Source: CAG-103 sp963627135 (GTDB lineage: Bacteria; Bacillota; Clostridia; Oscillospirales; Oscillospiraceae). Taken from it: a stretch of DNA of 64,000 bases. This document shows positions 31,645-40,099 of the stretch, in pieces (positions within the stretch are counted from its first letter, which is position 1; each line of letters starts with the position of its first letter). The DNA is taken from NCBI GenBank assembly GCA_963627135.1, contig CAVFZY010000020.1, forward strand, positions 93,394 through 157,393. Direction: 5' to 3'. The notes beneath the pieces are model-generated. The model was not told the origin of the DNA. It worked only from the letters and a program-made list of their open reading frames with translations, and did not search any database. The position numbers were made by a program, and so were the translations under genes.

Positions 31645-31845
31645 ATGGCTACTTCCAAGAGCAACAACCTTGTCAACCCCAATGCGCGTGAGGCGATGAA
31701 CCGCTTCAAGATGGAAGCCGCGTCCGAGGTGGGCGTGAACCTGAAGCAGGGTTACAACGGCGACCTGACGTCCCGTCAGGCCGGCAGCATCGGCGGCCAG
31801 ATGGTCAAAAAGATGATCGCCGCTTACGAAAACGGCATGCAGTAA
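31645..31845 (+). CDS. Small acid-soluble spore protein, alpha/beta type
   Basis: A 66-residue protein (MATSKSNNLVNPNAREAM...) that coats and protects spore DNA. The region KMEAASEVGVNL matches the site cut by the germination protease, and SRQAGSIGGQMVKKMI is the conserved C-terminal DNA-contact segment. The ATG at 31645 gives the usual N-terminus. Another in-frame ATG at 31633 directly abuts the AAAAGGAG site and is less likely. Its presence shows the organism makes endospores. A strong terminator follows. Confidence 0.94.
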   Translation: MATSKSNNLVNPNAREAMNRFKMEAASEVGVNLKQGYNGDLTSRQAGSIGGQMVKKMIAAYENGMQ

Positions 31846-31860
31846 TCTGAGCAAAACCTA

Positions 31861-31896
31861 AAAAGCAGGGTCGCGGAAATTCCGCGACCCTGTTTT
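31861..31896. terminator. Bidirectional terminator between the SASP gene and alaX
   Basis: A 13-bp stem, CAGGGTCGCGGAA with TTCCGCGACCCTG (31866-31878, 31880-31892), flanked by AAAA and TTTT, so it works for both converging genes. Confidence 0.9.
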
Positions 31897-31906
31897 CCTA
31901 TTGCGA

Positions 31907-33067
31907 TCACTTCCCGGGATAGGCGGCAAAAAACGACTCGATCACAGCGGCCGGGGCCGTGCACGAGCCCTGGATCATCGTCGGCTTGCCGCCGCCGCGG
32001 CCAGAGATGGCAGCATTGATGGCCTTTGCCTCCGCGCGCAGATCGACCGTGCGGCTGCCGATGATATAGCGATAGCCCTCCGCGTCGCTACCGGTGAAGG
32101 CGGCGCAGACGCCGCCAGCAAGCAGCATGCCGGCATTGACGAATTCACGCATGGCGACCGGATCATCAAAGCGGTCGATGACGCAAATACTGCCGGGCGT
32201 CTCCTGCAGCAGCTGCAATCTCTGCGCATTGAGGCGGCGCTCCAGCTCCGCAGCCGCAGCCTTGCGCTGCGCGATCTCGTCGAGCAGCCGCTGCACGGCC
32301 GGGACGACATCCGCCTGCCGCACGGACAGCTGCGCCGAGAGCGCCGCGACCTGCGCGCTCTTTTCCCGATAGTCCGCCTCCGCGTCCGACCCGCACAGGA
32401 TCGTCACACGCACGCCGCCGCGGTGGCGCATGAGTGACGTGAACTTGATGGCGCCGATCTCGCCCGTGTGCGACACATGCGGCGCGCAGCAGGCGCAGAC
32501 ATCGTAGCCCTCGACGGTCACGATGCGCACGTCCTCCTTCAGGTCGAGCTTGCTGCGGTATTCCATATGAGCCAGCTGCTCCGGCGCCGGGTACTCCGTC
32601 CGGATCGGCACGTTGCGGTACACGGCCTCGTTCGCGAGCCGCTCAATGTGCATGAGCTGCGGCCACGTGAGCTCGCCGTTATAATCCATCGTGATCACTT
32701 CTTCTCCGAGGTGGAAGCCGACGTTATCAAAACCGTATTCCCTATGGATCAGCCCGGAGATGATGTGCTCGCCCGAGTGGCCCTGCATGCGCCGGAAGCG
32801 CTGCGGCCAGTCAATTTCGCCGCGCACCTGCGCGCCGGGCATGAGCGGCGCATCCGCATAATGCACGATCGCATCCGGCAGGAGCTGCACATCCAAAACG
32901 TGCGCGCCGCCGAGCACGCCGGTGTCGGCCGGCTGGCCGCCGCCCTCCGGGAAAAACACTGTCTGATCGAGCACGACGGCGTAGTACTCCCCGGCCGGGT
33001 CGCAGCGCAGCACAGTCGCAGAAAAATCGCGCCTGTGACTGTCGAGATCATATAATTTCCTGGTCAT
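31907..33067 (-). CDS. Alanyl-tRNA editing protein (AlaX, long form with DHHA1 domain)
   Basis: A 386-residue free-standing homologue of the AlaRS editing region, which removes serine or glycine from tRNA(Ala). The zinc motif is present: GHSGEH (H97, H101) and CCAPHV (C193, H197). The strand with FFPEGGGQPADTG is the usual N-terminal mark. Residues 230-280 form a coiled coil, followed by a DHHA1-like domain with SGRGGGKPTMIQGS. The start at 33067 (MTRKLYD) is preferred over a site 15 bp upstream by the G-rich run eight bases ahead. Confidence 0.9.
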   Translation of the reverse strand: MTRKLYDLDSHRRDFSATVLRCDPAGEYYAVVLDQTVFFPEGGGQPADTGVLGGAHVLDVQLLPDAIVHYADAPLMPGAQVRGEIDWPQRFRRMQGHSGEHIISGLIHREYGFDNVGFHLGEEVITMDYNGELTWPQLMHIERLANEAVYRNVPIRTEYPAPEQLAHMEYRSKLDLKEDVRIVTVEGYDVCACCAPHVSHTGEIGAIKFTSLMRHRGGVRVTILCGSDAEADYREKSAQVAALSAQLSVRQADVVPAVQRLLDEIAQRKAAAAELERRLNAQRLQLLQETPGSICVIDRFDDPVAMREFVNAGMLLAGGVCAAFTGSDAEGYRYIIGSRTVDLRAEAKAINAAISGRGGGKPTMIQGSCTAPAAVIESFFAAYPGK

Positions 33068-33092
33068 GGTCAAATCCCCCATTTCTCATACC

Positions 33093-33121
33093 AGTATAGC
33101 AGGAATTTTCGTTGTTCTCAA
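33093..33121 (-). promoter_or_regulatory. alaX promoter
   Basis: Minus-strand TTGAGA (33121-33116) and an extended -10 TGCTATACT (hexamer 33098-33093), 17-bp spacer. Confidence 0.75.
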
Positions 33122-33124
33122 CCC

Positions 33125-33153
33125 TTGCTTATTTGTGCCGAATATCGTATCCT
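33125..33153 (+). promoter_or_regulatory. Candidate promoter of the ECF S-component gene
   Basis: TTGCTT (33125-33130), 17 bp, TATCCT (33148-33153). The leader is about 25 nt, too short for a riboswitch, so substrate cannot be inferred from one. Confidence 0.5.
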
Positions 33154-33182
33154 TGTGCCACCAACAGAAATAAGGTGATATT

Positions 33183-33716
33183 ATGAACCAGAAACTCAGA
33201 AACCTCGTCTACACCGCCATGCTCATGGCTCTGTGCTGCGTGGCGACGCTCGTCATCAAGATCCCGACCGTGACCGGCGGCTATCTCAACGCCGGCGACA
33301 TCGTGGTCGTGCTCGCCGCCCTGCTGGCCGGTCCGCTTTACGGCGGCGTGGCTGCCGGCTTTGGCTCCGGTCTGGCGGACGTGATCTCCGGCTACATGAG
33401 CTATGCCCCCGGCACGCTCGTCGTCAAAGGGTGCGCCGCTGTGGTCGCAGCACTGATCTTCCGCGCCTGCCGCAAAAAGAGCTTCGGCTTCGCGCTGCTG
33501 AGCGCCATCTGCGGCGAGATCGTAATGGTGCTGGGCTACTTCGTGTTTGAGGACTTTGTCCTCGGCTACGGTCTGGCTGCCGCCGCCGAGATGGCGGGCA
33601 ACGCCGGTCAGGCTGCCGTCGGCATCACGGGCGGTCTGGCGCTGTACTTTGCACTGAACAAAGTGCCGCAGATCCGCGATTTCTCCGAAGCTGCGCTGGC
33701 AAAAAAGCAGAAATAA
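33183..33716 (+). CDS. ECF transporter S component, substrate unknown
   Basis: A 177-residue membrane protein with about five to six hydrophobic segments. The N-terminal MLMALCCVATLVIKIPT segment and the small-residue motif YLNAGDIVVVLAALLAGPLYGG are typical of substrate-binding S components of energy-coupling factor vitamin transporters. No EcfA/EcfT genes are next to it, as usual for group II systems that share one energising module. No riboswitch is seen. The motif set resembles HmpT/ThiW-like or folate/pantothenate-type components, but I cannot choose among them. Confidence 0.78.
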   Translation: MNQKLRNLVYTAMLMALCCVATLVIKIPTVTGGYLNAGDIVVVLAALLAGPLYGGVAAGFGSGLADVISGYMSYAPGTLVVKGCAAVVAALIFRACRKKSFGFALLSAICGEIVMVLGYFVFEDFVLGYGLAAAAEMAGNAGQAAVGITGGLALYFALNKVPQIRDFSEAALAKKQK

Positions 33717-33732
33717 ATCATTCCATATGCAA

Positions 33733-33766
33733 AATAGCCGCTCCCGACCGGGAGCGGCTGTTTTTC
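33733..33766. terminator. Shared terminator of the ECF gene and serA
   Basis: AGCCGCTCCC (33736-33745) pairs with GGGAGCGGCT (33750-33759). GTTTTT follows on the plus strand and ATTTTG on the minus strand. Confidence 0.9.
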
Positions 33767-33772
33767 TCTTTA

Positions 33773-34936
33773 TTACACCACGCGCACGCGGATGACCTCC
33801 GGGATGCGGTCAATCTTTGCCACCTGATCATCGTCAAGGCGGCCGTTGAGGTCGATCATGGCATAGGCATACGCACCATAGGCCTTGTTGATCATGTTCT
33901 CGACGTTCAGGCCCGTGCTGCAGGCGATCTCAAGGAACTGGTTGAGCATCGTCGGCACGTTCTGGTGCAGGATGCACACGCGGCTGACGCCCATGCGCTC
34001 GAGCGTCGCGTCCGGGAAATTGACGGAATTTTTGATGTTGCCGTTGGCGAGATAATCGTAGAGCTCGCGCGCGGCCATGACGGCGGACTTCTCCTCACTC
34101 TCGGGCGTGCAGGCGCCCAGATGCGGCAGAGCGATGATGTTGTCCACGCCGACAACCTTCTCATTGGGAAAGTCCGTGACATATTTGCCCACGCGGCCGG
34201 AGGCGATGGCGGCGAGCATGGCGTCATCGTCCACGATCTCGGCGCGCGATTCGTTGATGATGCGCACACCGTCTTTCATCTTGGAAAACGCCTTGGCATC
34301 GAGCATATGGAACGTCTGCTCCGTGTACGGCACATTGATGCTGATATAATCCGCCTTGGCATAGATGCCGTCGAGGCTCACCTCATGCTTGACATCCCGC
34401 GAGAGGCGCCACGCAGCGTCTACGGACAGGTACGGGTCGTAACCGCAGACGTTCATACCGAGGTTCACGGCAGCATTGGCGATGAGTGCGCCGATCGCGC
34501 CGAGGCCGATGACGCACAGCGTCTTGCCCATGAGCTCCGGGCCGGCAAACTGGGACTTTCCCTTCTCGACGAGGGCGGGAATATCCTTACCCTTGCCGTT
34601 GAGACGCTTGACCCAGTCGATGCTACCGAGCACATCGCGCGACGAGAGCACGAGCGAGCAGAGGATCTGCTCTTTGACCGCCTCGGCGTTTGCACCGGGC
34701 GAGTTGAACACGACGATGCCGCGGTGGCAGCAGTCTTCGAGCGGGATATTGTTCGTGCCGGCGCCGGAGCGCGCGATGGCGACCAGGCTCGGCTCAAAGG
34801 CATAGCTGTGCAGGTCGGCCGAGCGCAGGATCAGGCCGTCCGGATCCGGAATGTTCTCCCCGACAACGCAGCCGCGTTCTTCGAGCTTCTGCAGGCCGCA
34901 GGGGGATATATGGTTCATGGTTTTGATTTTATACAT
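33773..34936 (-). CDS. serA: D-3-phosphoglycerate dehydrogenase
   Basis: A 387-residue NAD-dependent dehydrogenase, first step of serine synthesis. The nucleotide motif is CVIGLGAIGALIANA, and the catalytic residues are in NESRAEIVDD (Arg), the following Glu region and LPHLGACTPES (His). The C-terminal 75 residues carry an ACT-like domain (SRVCILHQNVPTMLNQFLEI), probably for serine feedback. It is the second gene of a serC-serA operon and overlaps serC by eight bases. Confidence 0.93.
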   Translation of the reverse strand: MYKIKTMNHISPCGLQKLEERGCVVGENIPDPDGLILRSADLHSYAFEPSLVAIARSGAGTNNIPLEDCCHRGIVVFNSPGANAEAVKEQILCSLVLSSRDVLGSIDWVKRLNGKGKDIPALVEKGKSQFAGPELMGKTLCVIGLGAIGALIANAAVNLGMNVCGYDPYLSVDAAWRLSRDVKHEVSLDGIYAKADYISINVPYTEQTFHMLDAKAFSKMKDGVRIINESRAEIVDDDAMLAAIASGRVGKYVTDFPNEKVVGVDNIIALPHLGACTPESEEKSAVMAARELYDYLANGNIKNSVNFPDATLERMGVSRVCILHQNVPTMLNQFLEIACSTGLNVENMINKAYGAYAYAMIDLNGRLDDDQVAKIDRIPEVIRVRVV

Positions 34937-36020
34937 GATGTTCTACCTCAAACTGTTTCAGATAATCCACGAGCGCATCCACGCCCGCCATCGGCATGGC
35001 GTTATAGAGCGAGGCGCGCATGCCGCCGGCTATGCGGTGGCCCTTGAGATTCAGCAGGCCGTGCGCCGCCGCGCCGCTGATAAATTCCCTGTCGAGCGCA
35101 TCGTCCCCGGTGCGGAACGTGACATTCATGTCCGAGCGGGAGCCCGGCTGCGCACAGGCATGAAACAGCGCGCTGTTATCCAGAAAATCGTACACCTTTG
35201 CGGCACGCGCATGCTTGAGCTGCTGCATGCCTTCCACGCCGCCCTGCCGCTCGAGCCACGCGAGCACGAGACCGAGGATGTAAATGCACCAGCATGGCGG
35301 GGTGTTGTACATGGAGTCCTTGTCGATCATGCGTTGATAACTGTACATGACCGGCGTGATGGACAGTTCATGCCCGGCGAGGCGACGGTCAACGATCGCG
35401 ACCGTCAGGCCCGCAGGGGCCATATTTTTCTGCGCGCCGGCAAAGATCACGCCGTATTTTGACACATCGACCGTGCGCGAGAGAATGTCCGACGACATGT
35501 CGCACGCGAGCGGCACGCGGCCAGTCTCCGGCACGTACTGCCACTCGGTGCCGTAGATCGTATTATTGGCGCAGTAATAAAAATAGGACACGTGCGCATC
35601 CAGCTGCAGCTCGCTCTGCTGCGGGATGCGGGTATGGCCGCAGGTGGAGGTGTCCGCCGCGATGTGCACCCTGCCGTACTTTTCGGCCTCTTTGGCCGCG
35701 TTGCCGGAAAAATGCCCGGTCACGGCATAGTCCGCCATCCCCTGCTCGCCCATCAGATTGAGTGGGATCATGGAAAACTGCGCCGTGCCGCCGCCCTGCA
35801 AAAACAGGATCTCATGTGTGTCCGGCACGGACAGTGCAGCGCGGAAACGTGCCTTCACATCCTGGAAAATATCCGAAAAAGCCTGACTTCGGTGACTCAT
35901 CTCCATCACGGACATGCCCGTGCCATGATAATTGAGCAGTTCCGCCTGCGCCTGACGGAGCACTTCCTCCGGCAGGACCGACGGTCCGGCAGAAAAATTG
36001 AACGTTTCGCTTCGGGTCAC
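34929..36020 (-). CDS. serC: Phosphoserine aminotransferase
   Basis: A 363-residue PLP enzyme of the SerC family. It begins TRSETFNFSAGPSVLPEEVL, has QGGGTAQFSMIPLNL, the PLP lysine in FAGAQKNMAPAGLT and the C-terminal GGMRASLYNAM. The start is GTG at 36020, because GGAGGCG lies seven bases ahead. A longer frame would begin with TTG inside that site. It is transcribed first, then serA. No phosphoserine phosphatase is nearby. Confidence 0.94.
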   Translation of the reverse strand: MTRSETFNFSAGPSVLPEEVLRQAQAELLNYHGTGMSVMEMSHRSQAFSDIFQDVKARFRAALSVPDTHEILFLQGGGTAQFSMIPLNLMGEQGMADYAVTGHFSGNAAKEAEKYGRVHIAADTSTCGHTRIPQQSELQLDAHVSYFYYCANNTIYGTEWQYVPETGRVPLACDMSSDILSRTVDVSKYGVIFAGAQKNMAPAGLTVAIVDRRLAGHELSITPVMYSYQRMIDKDSMYNTPPCWCIYILGLVLAWLERQGGVEGMQQLKHARAAKVYDFLDNSALFHACAQPGSRSDMNVTFRTGDDALDREFISGAAAHGLLNLKGHRIAGGMRASLYNAMPMAGVDALVDYLKQFEVEHHV

Positions 36021-36051
36021 AGAAATCGCCTCCAAGGGTCAAAATTCATCA

Positions 36052-36071
36052 CATACAGCGCACTCTGTATG
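36052..36071 (-). promoter_or_regulatory. Inverted repeat in the serC leader
   Basis: CATACAG (36052-36058) and CTGTATG (36065-36071) with a six-base centre lie between the promoter and the ribosome site of serC. They may act as an operator or an mRNA hairpin. Confidence 0.4.
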
Positions 36072-36081
36072 AATTGAGAAA

Positions 36082-36110
36082 AGTCTAACACGTTCCGCGA
36101 AGCGCGTCAA
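36082..36110 (-). promoter_or_regulatory. serC-serA promoter
   Basis: Minus-strand TTGACG (36110-36105), 17 bp, TAGACT (36087-36082). The -35 box overlaps the last codons of mtaB. Confidence 0.7.
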
Positions 36111-37393
36111 ACCAAATCCCCCACAAGCATTTGATCGGAAACGGCAGAGATTTTGACATTATTCACAATGCCGCGCAGATCGTCCCCAGCGGCGCGCACC
36201 AGACAGTAGTTATCCGAGTGCCCGACCCAGTTTCCATCGTGCTCCGTCTCAAACAAAACGGGTAAAATCCGGCCGACCTGCTGCGCCAGATAACGCTGCT
36301 TGCAGGCATCGGCCACGCGCTGCGCCTCGTGCGCGCGCGCCGACTTGACCGCATGGCTGAGCTGCTCCGGCATGGCGTCCGCCTTCGTGCCGGGGCGGCG
36401 GGAATACGGAAACACGTGCACGGCTGCAAAGCCGACCTGCTCCAAAAACGCCATCGCAGCCGCATGATCCGCCTCCGTCTCACCGGGGAAGCCCGTGATC
36501 ATGTCCGCCGTGAGCGCACACCCCGGGAAATACCGCCGCAGCCGCTCGGCGCAGGCAAGAAACTCCGTCGTGTTATATTTACGATTCATGCGCGCGAGCG
36601 TGCGGTCGCACCCGCTTTGCAGCGAGAGATGGAAATGCCGGCAGACCTGCCCGGTCGCGGCGGCGCGGCGGCAGAAGTCCTCCGTGATGACCGTCGGCTC
36701 CAGGGATCCGAGGCGCAGGCGCATCTGCGGCGCGGCAGCGGCGACCGTCTCAACGGCATCAGCCAACGTCAGCTCGCCTGGCAGATCCCGGCCGTAAGAC
36801 GCGATCTCGATGCCGGTCAGCACCAGTTCCCGGTAGCCCTCCCGGGCCAGATGTACTGCCTGACGCGCCATTTCATCGCGCGGCAGACTGCGGATGCGGC
36901 CGCGCGTATACGGGATGACGCAGTAGGTGCAGAAATTGTTGCAGCCATCCTGGATCTTCAGCATCGCGCGCGTGCGGCCATAGGCAGCGCCGGCCGGCAG
37001 TGGCTCAAAGTCAAAACGCTGGAACGGATTATCCACGCATGTGACGGGCGTGTGCTCGTCAAGCGCGCGCAGAATGTCGTCCACGAACGCCTGCTTGCTG
37101 CCGCTGCCGTGCACAACGTCGGCACCGATGGATGCCGCATCCTCCGGGCTGAGCTGCGACCAGCAGCCGCACACGGCGCACAGCGCCTGCGGGTGCTCCT
37201 CGCGCAGCTTGCGGATCATCTGGCGCGACTTGCGTCCGCCCTCCGCCGTGACGGCGCAGGTGTTGACAACGATCAGGTCGACCGGCTCGCCGTCTGCCGC
37301 GGGCGTGAAGCCGTGCACGTGCAGGAGCGTTTCGATCGCCTGCGCTTCATACTGGTTGACCTTGCAGCCGAGGGCGGTTATAATGTAGTGCAT
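36107..37393 (-). CDS. mtaB: tRNA t6A methylthiotransferase MtaB
   Basis: A 428-residue radical SAM methylthiotransferase that converts t6A37 to ms2t6A37 in tRNAs reading ANN codons. The N-terminal cluster ligands are in ALGCKVNQYEAQ, NTCAVTAEGGRKSRQ and CAVCGCWSQ. The radical SAM motif is CNNFCTYC. A C-terminal TRAM domain occupies roughly the last 60 residues. ALGCKVN and the GG-RKSRQ run distinguish MtaB from MiaB. The ATG at 37393 has GGAGAT ahead. Longer in-frame extensions read into nifS and are not used. Confidence 0.93.
   Translation of the reverse strand: MHYIITALGCKVNQYEAQAIETLLHVHGFTPAADGEPVDLIVVNTCAVTAEGGRKSRQMIRKLREEHPQALCAVCGCWSQLSPEDAASIGADVVHGSGSKQAFVDDILRALDEHTPVTCVDNPFQRFDFEPLPAGAAYGRTRAMLKIQDGCNNFCTYCVIPYTRGRIRSLPRDEMARQAVHLAREGYRELVLTGIEIASYGRDLPGELTLADAVETVAAAAPQMRLRLGSLEPTVITEDFCRRAAATGQVCRHFHLSLQSGCDRTLARMNRKYNTTEFLACAERLRRYFPGCALTADMITGFPGETEADHAAAMAFLEQVGFAAVHVFPYSRRPGTKADAMPEQLSHAVKSARAHEAQRVADACKQRYLAQQVGRILPVLFETEHDGNWVGHSDNYCLVRAAGDDLRGIVNNVKISAVSDQMLVGDLV
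37356..37384 (+). promoter_or_regulatory. nifS promoter inside the start of mtaB
   Basis: TTGACC (37356-37361) and TATAAT (37379-37384) with a 17-bp spacer lie within the first codons of the divergent mtaB gene, because the gap between the two genes is only 30 bp. Confidence 0.75.
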
Positions 37394-37423
37394 AAAAACA
37401 TCTCCAAATCGAGGTAAGAAATC

Positions 37424-38557
37424 ATGGTTTATCTGGACAATGCCGCAACGACCCGTGTCTGCCCGGAGGCAGCGGAGGCGGCGGTACATATGATGACGGA
37501 GTGCTTTGGCAACCCGAGCACGACCTACAAGCTCGGCCGCGAGGCCAAGGCAGCCGTGGACAAGGCGCGCGGCCAGATCGCCAAGGCGCTCGGCTGCCAG
37601 CCGGACGAGGTATACTTCACGTCCTGCGGCTCCGAGGGCGACAACTGGGCACTCATCTCCGGCACGCGATATATGCACCGCCGCGGCAGGCACATCATCA
37701 GCTCCGCCGTGGAGCACGACGCGGTGCGCAAGTCACTGGACTTCCTGGAAAAAGAGGGCTACGAGATCACGCGCCTGCAGCCGGACGGCACCGGTGCCAT
37801 TCCGCTCGAGGCGGTACGCGCGGCACTGCGGCCGAGCACGATCCTCGTCTCGCTCATGATGGTCAACAATGAGACCGGCGCGATCAATGACATCGCCGCC
37901 GTCGCCCGGATGCTCAAGGCGGAAAACAGCATTGCCCTGCTGCACACAGACGCCGTACAGGGCTTTCTGAAGGTGCCGTTTTCGGCGAAAACGCTCGGCG
38001 CGGACATGATCACCATCAGCGGCCACAAGATCCATGCACCGAAAGGCATCGGCGCACTCTACATCCGCAGCGGGCTGAAGCTGCCGTCTTATATTCTCGG
38101 CGGTGGGCAGGAGCGCGGCATGCGCGCCGGCACGGAGCCAACGCCGCAGATCGTCGCCTTTGGTAAGGCGGCCGAGATCGGCAGCGCGAAAATGGCGGCG
38201 GCCACAAAAACCATGGCCGAGCTGCGTGCCCACGCCATCGACCGGCTGACGGCCGAGGTGGATGGTCTCGTCGTCATCGGCGGCGGCTCGCCGCATATCC
38301 TCAGCATTTCACTGCCCGGCTACCGGAGCGAGGTGCTAATGAACTTCCTCGAGGCGCGCAGCATTTACACATCAAAAAGCTCCGCCTGCAAAAAGGGCGG
38401 GCGGAGCCATGTACTTGAGGCGATCGGGCTGCCGGCGAACGTGATCGACGGCGCGCTGCGCATCAGCTTTTCGCGCTACACCACGCGGGAAGATATTGAC
38501 GCACTGTGCAATGCGCTGCGGGATGCAAAGCAGTCCCTCTTCCCGTCACTTCACTGA
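37424..38557 (+). CDS. Cysteine desulfurase, NifS/IscS type
   Basis: A 377-residue group I cysteine desulfurase. It starts MVYLDNAATTRVCPEA, has NNETGAI, the PLP lysine in ISGHKIHAPKG and the mobile-loop cysteine in SSACKKGGRSH. This is the type that usually feeds tRNA thiolation (MnmA, ThiI) or iscU-type systems. No iscU, thiI or mnmA gene lies next to it. It is divergent from mtaB, another sulfur-using tRNA gene, which suggests a role in tRNA modification beside the SUF enzyme. It ends 12 bp into the convergent transporter gene. Confidence 0.93.
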   Translation: MVYLDNAATTRVCPEAAEAAVHMMTECFGNPSTTYKLGREAKAAVDKARGQIAKALGCQPDEVYFTSCGSEGDNWALISGTRYMHRRGRHIISSAVEHDAVRKSLDFLEKEGYEITRLQPDGTGAIPLEAVRAALRPSTILVSLMMVNNETGAINDIAAVARMLKAENSIALLHTDAVQGFLKVPFSAKTLGADMITISGHKIHAPKGIGALYIRSGLKLPSYILGGGQERGMRAGTEPTPQIVAFGKAAEIGSAKMAAATKTMAELRAHAIDRLTAEVDGLVVIGGGSPHILSISLPGYRSEVLMNFLEARSIYTSKSSACKKGGRSHVLEAIGLPANVIDGALRISFSRYTTREDIDALCNALRDAKQSLFPSLH

Positions 38558-39841
38558 ATCATCCTTCGTATCTTTGAGCGACGCGGCCGGTGCCTCCTGC
38601 GGGAGGCGCACCGGCTGCATCGTGGCATCGTCGATGTAATCCAGATTCATATATTCTGCGGTCTCCGTCTGGAGGCCGCGTTTTTTCAGCCCGTTATTGA
38701 CCAGCTTCTCCAGACCGGCATAGATCACGACGAACACCGGCACGCCCAGCAGCATACCGACAAAGCCAAACAGACCGCCGCCGAGCAGAATGGCGAACAT
38801 GATCCAGAAACCGTTGATGCCGGTGGAGTTGCCGAGGATCTTCGGCCCGATGATGTTGCCGTCGATCTGCTGCAGGACAATGATGAAGATGACGTAAATC
38901 AGACACTTCATCGGCGAGACAAGCAGAATAATCAGTGCCGTCGGCACGGCACCGATGAACGGGCCGAACACGGGGATGACGTTCGTCACGCCAACGATCA
39001 CGCTCACAAGCACGACATATGGCATACGCATGACCGCGCAGCAGATATAGCAGATAACGCCGATGATGGCGGAGTCGATGACCTTTCCGCTGATAAAGCC
39101 CATGAACGCCGTATCTGTAAACCGGATGGCATTGAGGATGCGCTTGGAGGCCTTGACGGAAAACATGCTGTAGAGAACTTTCTTCGACTTGGCGAGAAAC
39201 GGCTCCATGTTCGACAGCACATAGCAAGCGACGACAAAACCGATGAGCACATTGAGGATCGCGCGCAAAACGGCATAGATACCGGTCGTCACGCTCGTGA
39301 CCACCTTGCCCATGGACGGCAGCAACGCTGTCTTCGCCCAGTCGAGCAGACTGTCCGACACGTTGCCGGTCGCCGAGAGAAGCACCTCCTCCACCTCGGG
39401 ATAGTTCTCAAAGAACCTGTTGATCCAGCCGGTGAGCGTAGCATAGTAATCCTGCGAGTTGAGTACGATACTCTCAACGCTCGTATAGATCTGCGGAATG
39501 ATGAGCCAGACGAGGGCGGCGATGATGAGCAGCGCGACCAGAATTGAGAGCGTAACGGACAGGCCGCGCGCGAGCGAGGTGCGCACCGGTTTTTTCGGGC
39601 GGATCTTTTTGAGCAGCGGCTCAAAGAGCTTGCGCTGGAACACCTTTGTCAGCGGCCAGAGCAGATAGGCGATCACCAGGCCCCAGATGATCGGGCTGAG
39701 GATGCCGAGCAGCGAGCTGATCGCATCGCCGATCGATTTTCCGTGCTGCAGCAGCATGTAAAACAGAATGCAGCACGCAATCACGCCGAACGCCGTGATG
39801 CCCCAGCCAAGGTATTTGTTTTTTGGATCAAATCGCTTCAT
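38546..39841 (-). CDS. AI-2E (YdiK/TqsA) family membrane transporter
   Basis: A 431-residue membrane protein with about eight hydrophobic segments and the PF01594 pattern, including NVIPVFGPFIGAVPTALI and the DGNIIGPKILGNSTGINGFWIMFAILLGGGLFG segment near the C-terminus. Members have been linked to autoinducer-2 export and to sodium/proton antiport, so the substrate is open. A hydrophilic C-terminal tail of about 50 residues is probably cytoplasmic. The start at 39841 (MKRFDPKNK) has GGAGAG ahead. Confidence 0.88.
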   Translation of the reverse strand: MKRFDPKNKYLGWGITAFGVIACCILFYMLLQHGKSIGDAISSLLGILSPIIWGLVIAYLLWPLTKVFQRKLFEPLLKKIRPKKPVRTSLARGLSVTLSILVALLIIAALVWLIIPQIYTSVESIVLNSQDYYATLTGWINRFFENYPEVEEVLLSATGNVSDSLLDWAKTALLPSMGKVVTSVTTGIYAVLRAILNVLIGFVVACYVLSNMEPFLAKSKKVLYSMFSVKASKRILNAIRFTDTAFMGFISGKVIDSAIIGVICYICCAVMRMPYVVLVSVIVGVTNVIPVFGPFIGAVPTALIILLVSPMKCLIYVIFIIVLQQIDGNIIGPKILGNSTGINGFWIMFAILLGGGLFGFVGMLLGVPVFVVIYAGLEKLVNNGLKKRGLQTETAEYMNLDYIDDATMQPVRLPQEAPAASLKDTKDDSVK

Positions 39842-39900
39842 AAACCGTCTCTCCCATCGCACCCGGCGGCGCCCACCGGTGTCTGTGATCAGTCGGATTT

Positions 39901-39929
39901 ATTTTACTATCATGTGCCTGCACCGTCAA
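39901..39929 (-). promoter_or_regulatory. Promoter of the AI-2E family transporter
   Basis: Minus-strand TTGACG (39929-39924) and TAAAAT (39906-39901), 17-bp spacer. The rest of the gap to dacF (39930-40099) shows no gene and no clear promoter. A sporulation promoter for dacF may be hidden here. Confidence 0.8.
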
Positions 39930-40099
39930 GCCGGTAATCCCGGGCTTTTCGCACATTTCCGACACAGTGCGCTGCATCTTGACACGCTCTGAGCGGTTCG
40001 GTGTGCAAAAGCCTGTGCAAATTGTGGGAACCCGGACTGCTTTTCCACGCATCCCCGGCATAGGGTGATAAGGAGAAATCAACGGAAAGGGCTGAGCAT

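Noticed and set aside
33083..33182. A vitamin riboswitch ahead of the ECF S-component gene
   Set aside because: The whole gap is 100 bp and is shared with the alaX promoter, leaving about 25 nt of leader.
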